A DNA stretch of 36,681 nucleotides, from assembly GCA_000934385.1 (NCBI GenBank), contig KN880626.1:1-36681 (forward strand), given 5' to 3'. Position numbers and translations under genes: made by a program. Positions 1-11,986 of the stretch are shown here, piece by piece. The notes beneath the pieces were generated by a model. The model was not told the origin of the DNA and made no database searches. It saw only the letters and a list, made by a program, of their open reading frames with translations. The stretch comes from Cylindrobasidium torrendii FP15055 ss-10. Its lineage: Eukaryota > Basidiomycota > Agaricomycetes > Agaricales > Physalacriaceae. Position 1 is the first letter of the stretch. The number at the start of each line of letters is the position of its first letter.

Positions 1-2342
1 CCCGCTTCACCTCTCGCTCATACTCTTCCTTGTCGGCCTCGTCGTCTTTTTGATCCCGCTGCATATCGGAATCGCCGTTGCTGTTGGTCTTCTTAGCAGC
101 ATACTCGTCGGACTCTATCTTGCAACGATTGCCCTTCCGCTGTTATATGTTGAGTGCCCTTTTCGGACACCTCTTTCGGACGTACTCTATCATTCCACAA
201 TGTACATCCCGCTCTTGTGGCAAGGCATACGAGACCGGTTGCCTCCCTTATGGAAGCGCGCGCGGGAGACTTTTGTCAACTTGTGGGAACGTCGACAGCG
301 CATAGCTGTTCGATTGTGGCAATGTTTGTTACGACTTCCCGGATTTCTGCGTGAACGTGGACAATCTCTGGGCGCGCATTTACGATCCTACCTTGGCTTG
401 TTACGACAACGTACGCAGCGCGTCTCACAACAATCTCAAGACGAGGATTCAATTGACGACTCCGAGAAGCAAGTCGATCCTTTTCCGCGCAGTCTGCGCG
501 ATTTTGAACGTCGGCATGCGCTTAAGACCTTCGACAACGCGAGCATCATATCCTCTCTTCGATGGCTATTCAACGCGACATCCCATCGCTCTGTCAAATA
601 CATCATCCAGCAGTCGATTGGTGCACTACCCTTTCCAATTGCTTTTTGGAAGGAGTGTGCAGACACGCAAGAGTATTTCTTCGACGAGAAGGACCTACAG
701 CTAACGGAGGGGATCAATGTCGATTTGACAGAAGCGGAGATCGACACTAATCTCCGAATGCTGCGATCGTTCGTCACGCTGCAGCTGTGCCATAACCCGC
801 GTTCTGGTGACTACAATACGTGGGATGTCAATGAGGCCATTGTGTGTCTTGCTGCGGACATACCGGTTCTTTATCGTGGACAGCGCGTCGAGTTGGCGGA
901 CTGTCTAGGGGAGGCATTCAGTGATGCAGCGAGGCCGCTTTCCCTGCCGGTCCGTGCTTGGCAACAGCTTTATGTTGCTAACAAGCGAGACAGCCGAATT
1001 TTCAGGCTCTTACATGGCGAGGACACCGCTATACGGATGTACGACGAGATATATCCCAAAGTCAAGGACTCCTTAGATGCAGGCACTGACGCCCAGGAAG
1101 TTATCTTGAATGCTTTACTTGGTCACAATGGTACGAAGGTGTCACCTTTGACTGTCATCACTCAGATAGCTTTCCTTTCTTGCTCGGGCATCCTATTTGA
1201 CGCCCTCCACTTTGGTCCAGAAAAGCGATGGGTGTACACCGATCGTGACCACGAACTTGGAGCCCCTACGCGATTCTTACTGGACATGAACCAGTACTTT
1301 GTGATTACTCTCAGCGCCGAGTCTGCATCAAAGCTCAACAAGAGCCATCTCGAGGGGCTTTGGCAAATGATTAGGGTGCTTTCCAAGTGCAGGAGCAGTT
1401 TCGACTTGCTGATTCTGCCGAGCACCCCTGGGAGCAGTGCCGAGGACCGCGCCATTTGCGCGGCGATACACAAAACACTCGAGATGATCATCGATACCGA
1501 AGGCCCTGAGGAAGGCTTACAGCTGTATCCTCGCTTCGCCGGTGCACTCGATGAGATGTTGGAAACACACACCCGCATCGGATGGCTGAACTACAAACCT
1601 CTCTCGCCAGTCACCTCGCTTCTCCTTCGCATTGCGGCGCGTCGCGACCGATATCACCTGTTTCTGCGCATCGGGATCAAAGAAAATGACCCGGAGGCGT
1701 ACGAGCTTTTCATGAATGCGATCCCGGATGCGCCCACTTCTCGGGATGAAGACGCCATCGCACGGTTTGTTGATAGCTTTGCCAAAGGCGTTGCTCGTTC
1801 GACCTCCCCCGAAGCTGTCAAGACATGGAAAGACGAAGCGGCGAGGAAGCGGTGTGCGGACTGGTTCCTTGATAGAGAACGCTTCGCGAGTTTGGTTCGA
1901 CAGGCTCGCCATTGGGCTGATTCCTGGGAACGCGATGTCCTCGATGTGTGGCACCCCCGTCCAGACACCTGGTATTACGAAGAGGTCAAAAATGCTCTGT
2001 CTGAATGGGAGATGGATAAGGAACGGCGCGAGGCTGAGGTGAGTGCTACTTATGGGGCAATAAGTTCGAGTTGGGTATTTACGATGACTTTCACAGCGTC
2101 AAGCCCAAGTAACTGCAGACGATTCTCCTCAAGCCGAATCTGCACTCGAAGGCCATCAAGGTCACGAGAGCACGCCTGCATCGCACAGTGGTGGACCAGC
2201 CGATGCTTCTCAACCCGCACTCGTAGTCGACGGGGAGCGCGCGGGTTTTGAATATTATTTCAGACGAATTCGAGATTTCTTCGGTGTTCGTAGGCGTAAT
2301 ACCAGAGATACAGAAAGTGGGACTCAGTTGGTCCAAATGTAG
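1..2342 (+). CDS. DUF6535 membrane protein, 5' end cut by window
   Basis: Partial gene, open at the left edge. Exons are <1-2038 and 2097-2342, with a 58-nt phase-0 intron (GTGAGT donor, TGAC branch, CACAG acceptor). Splicing is needed: reading straight on gives a nonsense arginine/serine-rich tail, whereas the spliced frame gives an acidic linker then RRIRDFFGVRR, matching RSRRVLRFFGLR of the paralogue at 5742-8924. The visible part starts in the third predicted membrane segment, passes the last one and the motif YVECPFRTPLSDVLYH, and continues into a long soluble region with FNATSHRSVKYIIQQS and RIAARRDRYHLFLRIGI shared with the paralogue. DUF6535 is a basidiomycete-enriched N-terminal membrane domain with no known reaction. 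The function is therefore unknown; the assignment rests on motif recognition. Confidence 0.85.
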
Positions 2343-3349
2343 CGTACCACGGAGAGGTAGCTACCTACTATTATCGTGACACGCGGATAGCATCGGTGCG
2401 CTTGCGTATTATTTCGATTGCCATGGGTCTCGATTATGTATTCATCATTGTTGGACATGCACGCAATGATTACGACCAGATGCCCACCTCGAAAGGAGCG
2501 ATTGAGAAAACAAGTCTGACGATTTTGACCGTGATAAACTGTCGCGCCTTGCTCATCGAAGGAAGGATTCAATGCGCTCTCCCGAAAGTAGCGAATGCAT
2601 GCTCGGAACCTGAGAAGCAGCGCTATGTTCATCCATCTCGTTAGCACGATGCTCAACACTGACGCACGAATTGCTGATGAATAAGTTAACGTTTATATCG
2701 AAACAGAGCTAGAAGGTTACCTTTTTACGCGAGGGAATGAAATATTCATGGTTTAGAACCAGGTTCGATCCGTCGTTCTCACCTCGCGAGTCGCGGGCGA
2801 GGTTCGAATCGCAATGAGAAGACTCGGAAGAGCAGACGGCGGCTTCATAATTCATATAGATTCATATATGTTGACCACCATCCTGTAGCCTAAAATATAA
2901 ACAAATAACGATATGCCAAAGCGCTAAGATCGCAGTGCGCTTTGGCTTACGAGCATTGACCTTGGATAAAAGTAAAGCGAACATTGCCTCGAGTATACCT
3001 CGGAAGGCTGGTAGTATGCAATATTCCGCTCTTGTCTACGCGCGCACAGAGCAACAATGCACTGTAAAGATTGTACAAAAGTGTTTCAATCGTTTCCTGA
3101 CTTCTATTGACTCTGGATACTCGAGCGACGCAATTATGGGTGACTGATAGAACAAATCACCTCCGCTAGTTTTGAGTAGTACAATGTATTCCGTAACAGC
3201 GAGAAGGGAGTATGTATGTAAGCCACACAGCGACCTATGCAAAAGAAGCCAACCCACGCGCCTCCCTGGTCGATGCAAGCACCCGACGTGTTCTGTCCGT
3301 CCGCAAAGGAGCATGGAATCCAACATGGGCTGGTCCGCGTGAACCTTCG
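2343..3349. other. intergenic, no gene recognised
   Basis: About 1 kb after the first DUF6535 gene. The first 30 bases still resemble the 3' end of the second DUF6535 gene, so the tandem duplication extends just past the stop. Open frames here are short and do not resemble neighbours on either strand. Bases about 3190-3350 weakly resemble the sequence lying downstream of the array genes near 12.6, 15.7 and 17.6 kb (shared ACGCGCCTCCC). Confidence 0.5.
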
Positions 3350-3945
3350 TCTGTACCACCATGCTGAATCTTGACCAGAAGACCGCTGCTTTGAGTAGCG
3401 CAAAGGTCCGAACAAAAACTCTGGGCGAAAGTCGCAGCATTTCCGGTGGCCTCCCATCCTCAAATATGCGAGCGCTCTCCTGTACGGCATTCTTGACACC
3501 TGCCAGAGTAGCTTCCCCTGGGTCGCGGGTCGAGTGTTGTTGTCCTCAGCACGAAGATGTCCGCGGGCCGCGAGAGCTGATGGTCGATGAGCCTGTGGAA
3601 GGAGACCTGCAATTGAGCTTGAGCTTGAGGGCGGTCAGTCAAACGGGTCCTCGGTGAGAAACTCGGCAAAATCGAAAGAGTGATGGGAAATCTTGGATGT
3701 TGTCCAAGAGGACGTTCGACCATTGCATGAAGAGTAGAGATGGTAGGGGATGCATGGAAACTTGTGCTCAGAGACAACACCGGTGACGAGATGGCAGGCG
3801 AGCCGGCGGCTATCCGGTTTGCTGGAGAGCCTGTAGGACAGGGTGCAGACGGTGTTGGATATTGTAGACATCTAGAGATGAGTGAGTAGTAGAAGTAGGA
3901 CACTGGCATGTAACACACCCAGTCGCACTGGGCGAATTGCATGAC
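3350..3945 (-). pseudogene. decayed copy of the array family (relic a)
   Basis: Relic of the last exon of the four-exon family repeated at 9.2-18.8 kb. The minus strand reads TISNTVCTLSYRL, then HLVTGVVSEHKFP and FDFAEFLTEDPFD, which match ALSNAVRYTLVHG, HPVTGVVTEHKFP and FELAKFLREDPFD of intact copies. A stop follows the last motif, other frames must be used on either side of it, and the stretch between the second and third motifs is scrambled. An acceptor-like CTCTAG sits where intron 3 would end (near 3872), and a trace of the exon 3 end (TTCGCCCAG) lies near 3935. Exons 1 and 2 are absent, so this copy is 5'-truncated. Boundaries are approximate. Confidence 0.7.
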
Positions 3946-3989
3946 TTTCTCCTGCGGCAAGCGCCATGCCGGAAGGCGATAGGTAGGTC

Positions 3990-5005
3990 ATCGAGTCGAT
4001 ACCCAGGGGTTTGTGAGCAATTCTCGAGCGACAGTCGCGGCTTCTTTGCCCGCAGCGCATATAAGAATGTGCAGACGTTGTCCTGGGGGCATTTCTGCCT
4101 CGCGTCGAAGACATTAGAGGTGGCGCCGTTTTCGAGATGTGTGGATGGGTGGGCAATGTCGATGAGCCTTTGGGAGGGAGGGCGTGCGAGAGGATGAGGA
4201 GGTATCCGTCGCTCGTGAGGAAGGCTTGTCCAGACTCTAGTCGAAGGGATCTTGCTGTGAACTTGCTCCGATTCCTGTGCGACAGGCGAAAGTTGCCTGC
4301 GGCGTTCATCGCATAGAGATGCGCAATTCGAAGATGGGCGGATCGCAGTTTACGGAGATTTGTGCTCCGTGATGGCACCAGTAGAAGGATGGCGGGTAAG
4401 GCGACCGACGGTTGAGGTGTGTGACGAGTGCCTGCATAGACGACGTTAACCAACGTCTGCATTTGCAAGAAGGTTAGCACTTGACGAGTGCGCCAACTCT
4501 GCTACGCACCTGGTTTAATCGCTATCCGTTGTACACATCACAGTGGGAATTCAGTCGGTAAAGCTCGAATATAATGGCAAGCGCGGGACCATAGGCGCGA
4601 AGGGCAGGCTGTATCTTCGAAATTATGACCGCACGATAGAGTTAGCTGCAAGAAGGTCAGTATGAAGGCATATGCCTTTCTTGATGATTCACCTGTTGTC
4701 ACATTTGCCGACCCCGAAAACCAGGCGAATACTCCTGCGAACAAGCCTCCATAGCACCCAGAATCCTCGATCTGTCTTGTAGGCGGTCTCTTTCATGGGA
4801 CAGGACGACGCTGCAGGACGCGCGCTATTGCAAAGACTTGAGGATAGTCCATGGTTAAATTCGAGTCGATATCTTCCGGCCAGTAGCGCCTTCCACACGG
4901 CGACTGTGGTGCTTGGCTGGTGGCCACTGGCGATGGTAAATGGGAGAGAAGGATTTGATCGGGATCGGGCCGCCCTGCCGCATGTAATCCTCCTGCACTC
5001 AACAT
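3990..5005 (-). pseudogene. decayed copy of the array family (relic b)
   Basis: A more complete but degenerate member of the family, read on the minus strand. Remains of all four exons are visible: RRYWPEDI near 4870 (exon 1), GCYGGLFAGVFAWF near 4750 (exon 2), ELYRLNSHCDVYN followed by an in-frame TAG near 4530 (exon 3, where intact copies have RQRFDQ), and a frame-shifted exon 4 in which bases matching the HPVTGVVTEHKFP region can be traced around 4340-4400. Upstream, near 4960-4982, there is a recognisable version of the conserved GC-rich block found before intact copies. Stop codon plus frameshifts make it a pseudogene. It lies directly upstream of relic a in the same orientation. Confidence 0.7.
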
Positions 5006-5741
5006 CGAATTTACTCACAGTATTCTCATCTTCGATCCATGCGCCCCCGGAAGCGCAGAAAACAAAAATGATAATTGAAGCCCATTGAAGGATATGCAGT
5101 CCGAGTTTTGTTGCTTTTTTGGCACATGCTGGAGGAGTCGAATTCGCGCTCTGGATGCCTTTTTCTCATTCATTCTTTTTTTTTTACATTTCCCCCTCCA
5201 ATTTATCCAATGGATGTCATTCTCGAATGGTTCTTTCTCTTCGAGTGACTAGGAGAGACGCCGTGCAAGTGAGGCCGCGACCACTGGTTCATGCAGTCGC
5301 GCATGACACAGTGATGATTCTCTTTCGTGTGTTTTGGGTATGTTCGAATGAGTTGGTGCGTCTTCCATTCCCGAGTGGATGCTTCTGTGCTCACACCAAA
5401 CTCGCATAGGTCCAGCGGACACATACTTTTAGTGAATCACAATGCATGCCGCAGAGCGTTAAATGCGTTCGCGACAATGAAACCTCCCAAAACTGTGTTG
5501 TCCACCTCATCGCACTGGTTCATCTATGACTGACTGGGCGAAATTCATCTCCGAGTCTCTTTCTCCCCAATTCACATACTGCCCGCGAAGCCCTTTCAAA
5601 CTAAGCGCCCACACAGAATAGGACCTTGACAGCTGTCTTGAACACTGCATTCAGACAACATGCGTGCATAGGTATGCAAGCTCGAGGACGTCGATGTCCT
5701 CATTGCTGCGCTTCACTACACCTTCCTTGCCTCTTCCCACC
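5006..5741. other. intergenic, no gene recognised
   Basis: About 730 bases between relic b and the second DUF6535 gene. It contains a pyrimidine-rich stretch with a run of T near 5176-5190 and otherwise only short open frames with no recognisable motif. The last part presumably holds the promoter and 5' leader of the DUF6535 gene; no TATA box close to the start was evident. Confidence 0.5.
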
Positions 5742-8700
5742 ATGTCGACTGCTCCGACCAACCCCCCGAGGATGACCATGGGAGCCCCACGCAAGCGACG
5801 AGCCTCGTATTCCACCGGGTCCACTCCTTCGGAGAGACAGAAGTACGCTCTGGATGCCTTGGGTATATGCGATCCCGCTCAGTTACAATACGCGGATGGG
5901 CTTCGAAATGCTCGCTCAACTTGTGAACCCGACAAGACTCGTTCGCCACGACGACACGCTGCACAGCCAGAACCCGATGATCCAATGAGGGACAAGATTA
6001 TTCCCCCAAAGGTCTTTGGCTTGAGTCGCTTCAAGGACGACGGCGGTCAGCATCGTGACTCTGAACGGCCGCAGTATCAAGCGCGAAAAGGTGCGTCCTT
6101 GTCGTGTCGAATAGTTCTGCAGAGCTGATACGTTTCAGACAAGTACGAAGACGAGACCGAGTATCCTAAAGATCCTCTTGGTCATGATATGGATGACGAA
6201 GCGCGAGTCTGGCGTATCTACCTTGAGGAGGCGCGCAGCTTTGACCAGGACATTGTCATCCAAGCAAGCGAAAGCCTTGAGCTGTTACTAGTCTTCGTAT
6301 GATTCGTTTTCCTTCCCGATTACCTAGCACGTCTGATATTGGGTTTATAGGCTGGTCTATTCTCCGCCGTTCTCACGACATTCGTGGCGCAGACATCACA
6401 GTCATTGTCGCCCGATTCCGCTGCTCAATCCGCAGGGTCTCTCGCCGAACTTACCCGACTCGTTCGCGCCATTGGAGGCCGGACATCGGTTGAAGACGTC
6501 CCCCAATCTGCGAGTACATCGTCGGGCGCGGTCTCCAACTCCATCGTCTGGGTCAATGGCCTATGGTTCGTTAGCTTAACCCTCAGTCTCGCAACGGCAA
6601 TATTCGCGGTACTGGCCAAGCAGTGGACCCGACAGTACATTCTCCCCATCTCTGGCTCGTCGAAGGAGCGGTGTTTGATTCGCCAGTTCCGCTGCAGTGG
6701 GCTTGAGAAGTGGCATTTTACAGCGATCATTGGACTTCTTCCCATCCCGCTACACCTTTCGCTCATCCTTTTCCTGGTCGGGCTCGTCATCTTCCTGATC
6801 CCTCTGCATAGTGCTATTGCTATTGCAGTGGGGACTCTCAGCTGCATACTCGTCGCGCTCTATCTTGCAACTATTTTCCTTCCTCTGCTTTATGTCGAGT
6901 GTCCGTTTCGCACACCTTTTTCGGATGTGCTTTATCATGCTACGAGACCTATTGCCATCCTCTGGCAACACATTCGACACGAGTTGCCACGCTTGGGTTA
7001 TCATGCACGGCGTATACCTGCATACTTTTGCGAGTGTGCGCTATGGATCCTGGAACTCTTCATCGGCGTGCTCCTCATGCTGCTGATTGATGGCTTCAAA
7101 TACTTGGTCGATATAAGGAAACCCACGCTAGACATGTTTCGACATGCGCAACCCGTCACTCCCTTTCCACGTAGCCTGCGCGGGATGGAACGTCAAACTG
7201 CTCTTAGTGACCGTCCGTGTGCCGATACGCGCGTCTTTTCCTCTCTCGTGTGGCTATTCAATGCAACATCTCACCGCTCTGTCAAATACATTATCCAGCA
7301 GTCGCTTGGTACACTACCCCTTTATCCTCGGGACATGTATGACGATATTGAGAGGCCCTTCTTTGACGATAAAGACTACCGGCCAACAACAAAGGATATC
7401 AATTTCGATCTAACACAAGCAGAGATTGATAACAATCTTCGAATGCTACGAACGTACGCCAGGGCCAGGGGCGAGCGAGGGCTTCCTCAGGGACGAGGAC
7501 ATGACGCGATTGTGCGTCTCGTTTCAGACTCACCGGCGCCGACACAAGCACAGCGGCTCGAGTTGAGAGGCTATCTGGAGGAAGCGTTCCGCGATACAGC
7601 GGCGCCACTTGCTCTGCCAATCTGTGCATGGGAGCAGCTCTGTATTGACGACGATCTACGCAACGTGATTTTTACTTGCTTGCAAGGGCCGAATGCTGCT
7701 CTGCGGATGTACGATGAAATCTATACCAAAGTCAAAAACTCCTTGGGCACGGATGACGCCTGGAAGGTCATTTCACACGCTCTACTCGATCAGGATGGCA
7801 CGGAGGCGTCCCCTTTGACTGTCATCACTCCAAAAGCTTTTCTTGCCCATGCGAGTATCCTTTTCAGCATCCTTTGTGGTGGGTCGGAAACAGCACGATG
7901 GGATGACAATGACGACCAACTCCAACCCCCTACGCGATTCTTACTGGACATGAACCAGTTCTTTGTGATCACTCTCCGCAACGCGTCTGCATCCCAGCTG
8001 ACCGAGAGCCATCTCGAGGGACTATGGAAGATAATCAGGGCGTTCGTCGAGCATACGAGCATTGCCGAGGATCGCGCCGTTTGCGCGGCAATAACCAAAA
8101 CAATCGATATGATCATCAATACCGAAGGCCCCGGCGAGGGCTTGCAGCGGTATCCACGCTTTTCCGGTGCACTCGATGAGATGTTGGAAGCATACGCCCA
8201 AGTTGGAAGGCGTTACTACAAACCCCTCTCTCCGACCACCTCGCTTCTCCTTCGTATTGCGGCGCGTCGCGACCGATATCACCTGTTTTTGCGAATCGGG
8301 ATCGAAAACGATGATCCAGAGGCGTACGAGCTTTTCATGAATGCGAGCCCGGAAGCGCCCACTTCTCAGGATGGAGACAACATCGACGCGTGGTTTGTCC
8401 ATAGCTTTGCCAAAGGCGTCGCTCGCTCGAACTCGCCCGATGCTGTCGAGACATGGAAAGACGAAGCGGCGAGACAGCGGCGGTGTGTGGACTGGTTTCT
8501 TGACAGAGAACGCTTCGCGAGTTTGGTTCGACAGGCTGGCAAATACGCCGAGTACTGGGAATTTCGTGTCCTCGATATGTGGCACCCCTGGCTAGACGAC
8601 TGGTATTACGAAGAGGTCAAACGTGCTTTATATGAGAGGAGGATGGCCCGGAGATGGCGCATTACCCGAGGGGTTATCACCTATTGGGAGACAAGTTCAA

Positions 8701-8924
8701 GATGGATGCTTGCGCAGGCTCGTGCTATGGCCAATTCTTCTCACGATGCACCAGTCGAAGCGCAGGACGACGAACAAGAACGCACGCCGCCTTCGCATGA
8801 TAGTCGTTCTCGGAGAGTTCTTCGTTTCTTCGGTCTACGTGGGGGTGAGAATGTACCAGACAAGGAACAGAATCCGGAGGCAGGGCTTGTCGCGGCTGAC
8901 GGTGTGGCACTTACGGAGAGATAG
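5742..8924 (+). CDS. DUF6535 membrane protein, full length
   Basis: Exons 5742-6090, 6139-6296 and 6351-8924 (introns of 48 and 54 nt) give 1026 residues. ATG 5742 was chosen because it sits in CCACCATG; in-frame ATGs at 5664 and 5694 have weaker context. Exon 2 carries DDEARVWRIYLEEARSFDQD, the typical DUF6535 lead-in. Exon 3 completes AGLFSAVLTTFVAQTSQS. Four hydrophobic segments lie near residues 164-182, 234-258, 300-320 and 323-349, followed by YVECPFRTPFSDVLYH and a long soluble C-terminal part. DUF6535 has no established activity; an integral membrane protein with a cytosolic or lumenal tail is inferred. Tandem paralogue of the gene ending at 2342. Bases 8673-8717 correspond to the last intron of that paralogue but are in frame and stop-free here, so I keep them as coding. 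Confidence 0.87.
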
Positions 8925-9237
8925 CTATCTAGCAGTATTGGAATAATTTACAAGCATTTGTGTACCATCAGCGCACATACTACTTATTGAGATCAGTACG
9001 ATTCTTAGTATATGCGTGTATTATAGAATTATTGAACATACCCCCAACGATTACAGTCGTACTTGTGTACCGAGTTTCAGTGATTACTACACGGAGAGGC
9101 GCAGCTCCTTTGCCAATGCACAAGCAACTCAGCGTGCCATGCTCATCAAAAAGAGTATCCAGCATATTCGTCGGAACGTGAATGCGTACTTGGAAAGTGA
9201 AGTTCGAGGCAGGTTGCACTACGTCCATCCGAAATGT
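8925..9237. other. short convergent intergenic region
   Basis: AT-richer spacer between the 3' ends of the DUF6535 gene (plus) and the first intact array gene (minus). It should hold both 3' untranslated regions. No separate gene seen. Confidence 0.5.
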
Positions 9238-10243
9238 CTAGCGCCAGACTCGATGTTGACGCACAGGTCGCTGTGCAAAGACCCGCAGAGGTGTGCGAAC
9301 GAGTCGCGGCTTCTTTGGAGGTAGAACGTTGTCGAGTGCGCGGACGTCTTCCTGCAAGGCATTTTTGACTCTCGTGTCGGTGTCCGACGTTTTTTCGAGA
9401 GGGCGCGGACGCTTGCGAGACTTGCAGGCAGGTAAACGTCCAGCTTTCCCGGATGAATTCAAGCTCGAAATCGAGGAAGAGGAATCGTTCATTCGAGGCG
9501 GGAACGGAGATCGAGGAAGGGTTCTCCAGTCGAACGGGTCCTCCCTGAGGAATTTGGCAAGCTCGAAGGCGGCAGGAGATGAGTACTCTTGATTGCGTCT
9601 CATTAGAATGTTTGCGTGCAGATGCGCGATGCATGGGTGGGCGGTCAACTGAAATTCGGGGAGTGTGATATATGGGAATTTGTGCTCCGTGACAATACCG
9701 GTGACAGGGTGGCGAGTAAACAGGCGACGGTCCAGGCTTCTTGCGATGCCGTGTACCAGGGTGTATCGGACAGCGTTGGAAAGTACCTCCACCTAGAAAG
9801 GCGTTAAATGTGTGTTGTATGCGAGCACTCCAACGCACCTGGTCAAAACGCTGCCTGCTGTACACATCACAACGAGAATTCCGTCGGTACAAGTCAAGGA
9901 TGTTGCGAAGCGCGGTGTTACAGGGTACAAAGGCTAGGTCGCCTCTCCAGAACCAAGACTCCATGATAGGTTGCACTATAAGGTCAGCACAGACCAGCAT
10001 CTTGGCTAAGGCCTACCTTGTATCTTATTCATAACAGAGTCAAGGAACTGAGTAAAATCACCCGCGTACAGTCCTCCATAGCACTCCAAGTCCTCGACCT
10101 GCGATAGAGGTCAACAATGTCTTTTGCGCAAGAATGTTCTTCCTACGTACTGAGGAATGCCCGTTGTCCTCATACAGCTGGACCTCCTCTGTCCTGTCGA
10201 CAAAGGAAGGATAAAATGAGATATCTTCCGGACGATGGAGCAT
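9238..10243 (-). CDS. array family copy 1 (type I), unknown function
   Basis: Four exons on the minus strand: 10243-10151, 10098-10017, 9975-9839, 9792-9238 (introns 52, 41, 46 nt), 288 residues. I do not recognise the family. Exon 1 begins MLHRPEDISFYP; exon 2 has LECYGGLYAGDF; exon 3 has SWFWRGDLAFVP and CDVYSRQRFDQ; exon 4 has RLFTRHPVTGIVTEHKFP and LTAHPCIAHLHA, then FDWRTLPRSP, a serine-rich linker and a basic tail (PPKKPRLVR) that could be a nuclear signal. No signal peptide or membrane segment is visible. Its tail from the serine linker on differs from that of the other copies and may represent the ancestral type I tail. An in-frame ATG also exists at 10384, but the 10243 start is the one shared by all copies. 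Confidence 0.75.
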
Positions 10244-10299
10244 TGCGTGTGATGATCGTTTCGGTGGTGGTGGTAAATTGGAAAGGGGCTGATCAACAT

Positions 10300-10343
10300 C
10301 GGACCGGTCTGCCGCGCATACATTCAGGTCACGCGACTGCCTG
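10300..10343 (-). promoter_or_regulatory. conserved upstream blocks of array copy 1
   Basis: Two blocks shared between family members: CGGACCGGTCTGCCGCGCA (plus strand, 10300-10318, 57 bp before the ATG, containing the palindrome GACCGGTC) and GTCACGCGACTGCCTG (10328-10343). They may be promoter or leader elements; a role is inferred from conservation only. Confidence 0.4.
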
Positions 10344-10850
10344 AGAATTGCCCTTGAGGCTTGAAGCTTGAGGCTTGACAGCATGGTTGATCGCGATAAT
10401 ACACAAAATAATGCACATCAATAATATAACCATTACGGTGCGCTATGGCTCATGAGCAATGGCTCTCGATGAAAGAACGCAAGGCTCGCGAATAGACATA
10501 GCCCACACCGGGACCAGGCAGTCAAGTTTAAACACTACTTCACCCTGGCCTACTACGGGGAAGAGATACCATATTGCATTATGATGAATGCATGAAAGGT
10601 AATATCCTAAGCAATTAAACTATCTGGAGTAACGTGAAGTCACCCCCATAGCGAATTGCATCTAGAAAGAATCTGTGTGTGCAATCTAGCGCAGGAGACT
10701 GTTGACATGGCCCTGAAAGCCAGACAACAATTCGGGCAGATTACTACTCGGCGCGCTTCCCTTCCCACTGAGAGCACCCTGCGGCATGAGCGTCCATGCT
10801 TCCGCGAACATGGAACGCGAGGTGAGCTATTCACGTAGATTGCCTTGTGT
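10344..10850. other. spacer between array copies 1 and 2
   Basis: About 500 bases between the upstream region of copy 1 and the stop of copy 2. Short open frames only, none resembling a neighbour. It presumably includes distal promoter sequence of copy 1 and the 3' untranslated region of copy 2. Confidence 0.45.
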
Positions 10851-11883
10851 CTAGCGCCAAGCTGGGCGTCGACAAGACTGCTGGGTCGAGACTCGCACTG
10901 GTTTTCGCGTTACCCTAGGCGAAAGGCGCAGCTTCTTTCTCGGCCGCGCTTCCTCGACTGTGTGAATGCTCTCCCGTGTGGCGTTCTTAAGTGCGCCAGA
11001 GTGATATTTCGCGGGTCGAGTGTTGATGTCCGATGTATCAACAGAACGAGGATGCTTGCGAGCCGGTTGGATTGGTTGGAAATAGATCTTGGGGAGAGAA
11101 TCCGAGCTTGAACTTGAGCTTGAGGTTTCGCTCGTGAGAGACGGGCACGGAGAGCGAGGGAGGTCTCTCCAGTCAATTGGACAATCTCTGAGGAGCTGTT
11201 CTAGCTCTAAAGCAGCAGGCGACGAAAGATGTCTGCAGCGCCTCATAACATACTCCGCGTGCAAATGCGCAATGCATGGGTGAGCGGTCAAGCGGAACTC
11301 AGGCAGCGTGGTGTACGGGAACCTGTGCTCTGTGACGACGCCGGTAATAGGATGGCGAGTGAATATGCGGCGATTGAAGTCTTGTGAAAGTGCGTGCACT
11401 AGGGAATATCGGACAGGGTTGTATAGCGCAGGTACCTCGAGACAAGTCAGCACTTGCCCCAGTGTACGAACACTGTCACGCACCTGGTCAAACCGTTGCC
11501 TCTTGTATATATTACACTTGGAGTTGCGACTGTACAAGTCGAGGATTTCGCGAAGTGCCGCGTCATCTGGTACAAATCCCACAACGTCGTATTCGAGCCA
11601 CCATTGCATTGTGGGCTGCACTGTACAGTGTAAGAAAGTGAGCAAACAGACAAGCGTCCAGTCGGCCAGATACCTCGAATTGTATTCATAGACGAATCTA
11701 AAAACTTGGTCGAATCTCCAGCAAAGAGTCCGCCATAGCATTCGAGATTCCAAGCCTACGGCACTTAAGCAACACCCTTTAGGTGAAATGTCCGCATACC
11801 AAAGTTGACCTCTGACATAGTTTCATCTCTACTCCAGTGTAGAAGATGGGTGAAAACGAAATATCCTCCGGCCGATAGAGCAT
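10851..11883 (-). CDS. array family copy 2 (type II), unknown function
   Basis: Exons 11883-11800, 11755-11674, 11620-11484 and 11435-10851 on the minus strand (introns 44, 53, 48 nt), 295 residues. Type II signature: exon 1 MLYRPEDISFSP with a body three codons shorter than type I, exon 3 MQWWLEYDVVGFVPDDAALR and CNIYKRQRFDQ, exon 4 FNRRIFTRHPITGVVTEHRFP and LTAHPCIAHLHAEYVMRR. Then come DWRDLPRSPCP, a run of seven serines encoded by a TCAAGC-like hexamer repeat, and a basic tail (PRKKLRLSPR). Intron 3 is 48 nt, in frame and stop-free, so retention would add 16 residues (VRDSVRTLGQVLTCLE); its GTGCGT donor, CTGAC branch and AG acceptor favour splicing. Function unknown; nuclear location is only suggested by the tail. 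Confidence 0.75.
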
Positions 11884-11939
11884 TTCGGACGCTGGTCGTT
11901 TCCGTGGTGGTGGTGAATGGCAGAGGGGTTGATCAGCGT

Positions 11940-11986
11940 CGGACCGGTCTGCCGCGCAGTACAAGTTAGGTCACGCGACTGCCTGG
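11940..11986 (-). promoter_or_regulatory. conserved upstream blocks of array copy 2
   Basis: The same two blocks as before copy 1: CGGACCGGTCTGCCGCGCA at 11940-11958, again 57 bp before the ATG, and GTCACGCGACTGCCTGG at 11970-11986. Identity here exceeds that of the surrounding spacer. Confidence 0.4.

Noticed and set aside
2755..2830. tRNA-like motifs (two GGTTCGA stretches)
   Set aside because: The arms that should pair around the T-loop-like sequences do not, and no acceptor or anticodon stem can be drawn on either strand.
9146..10000. Single 284-residue minus-strand protein
   Set aside because: It joins the true exon 3 of array copy 1 to an out-of-frame reading of exon 4; the splice site at 9839/9838 and the sister copies show the correct frame.
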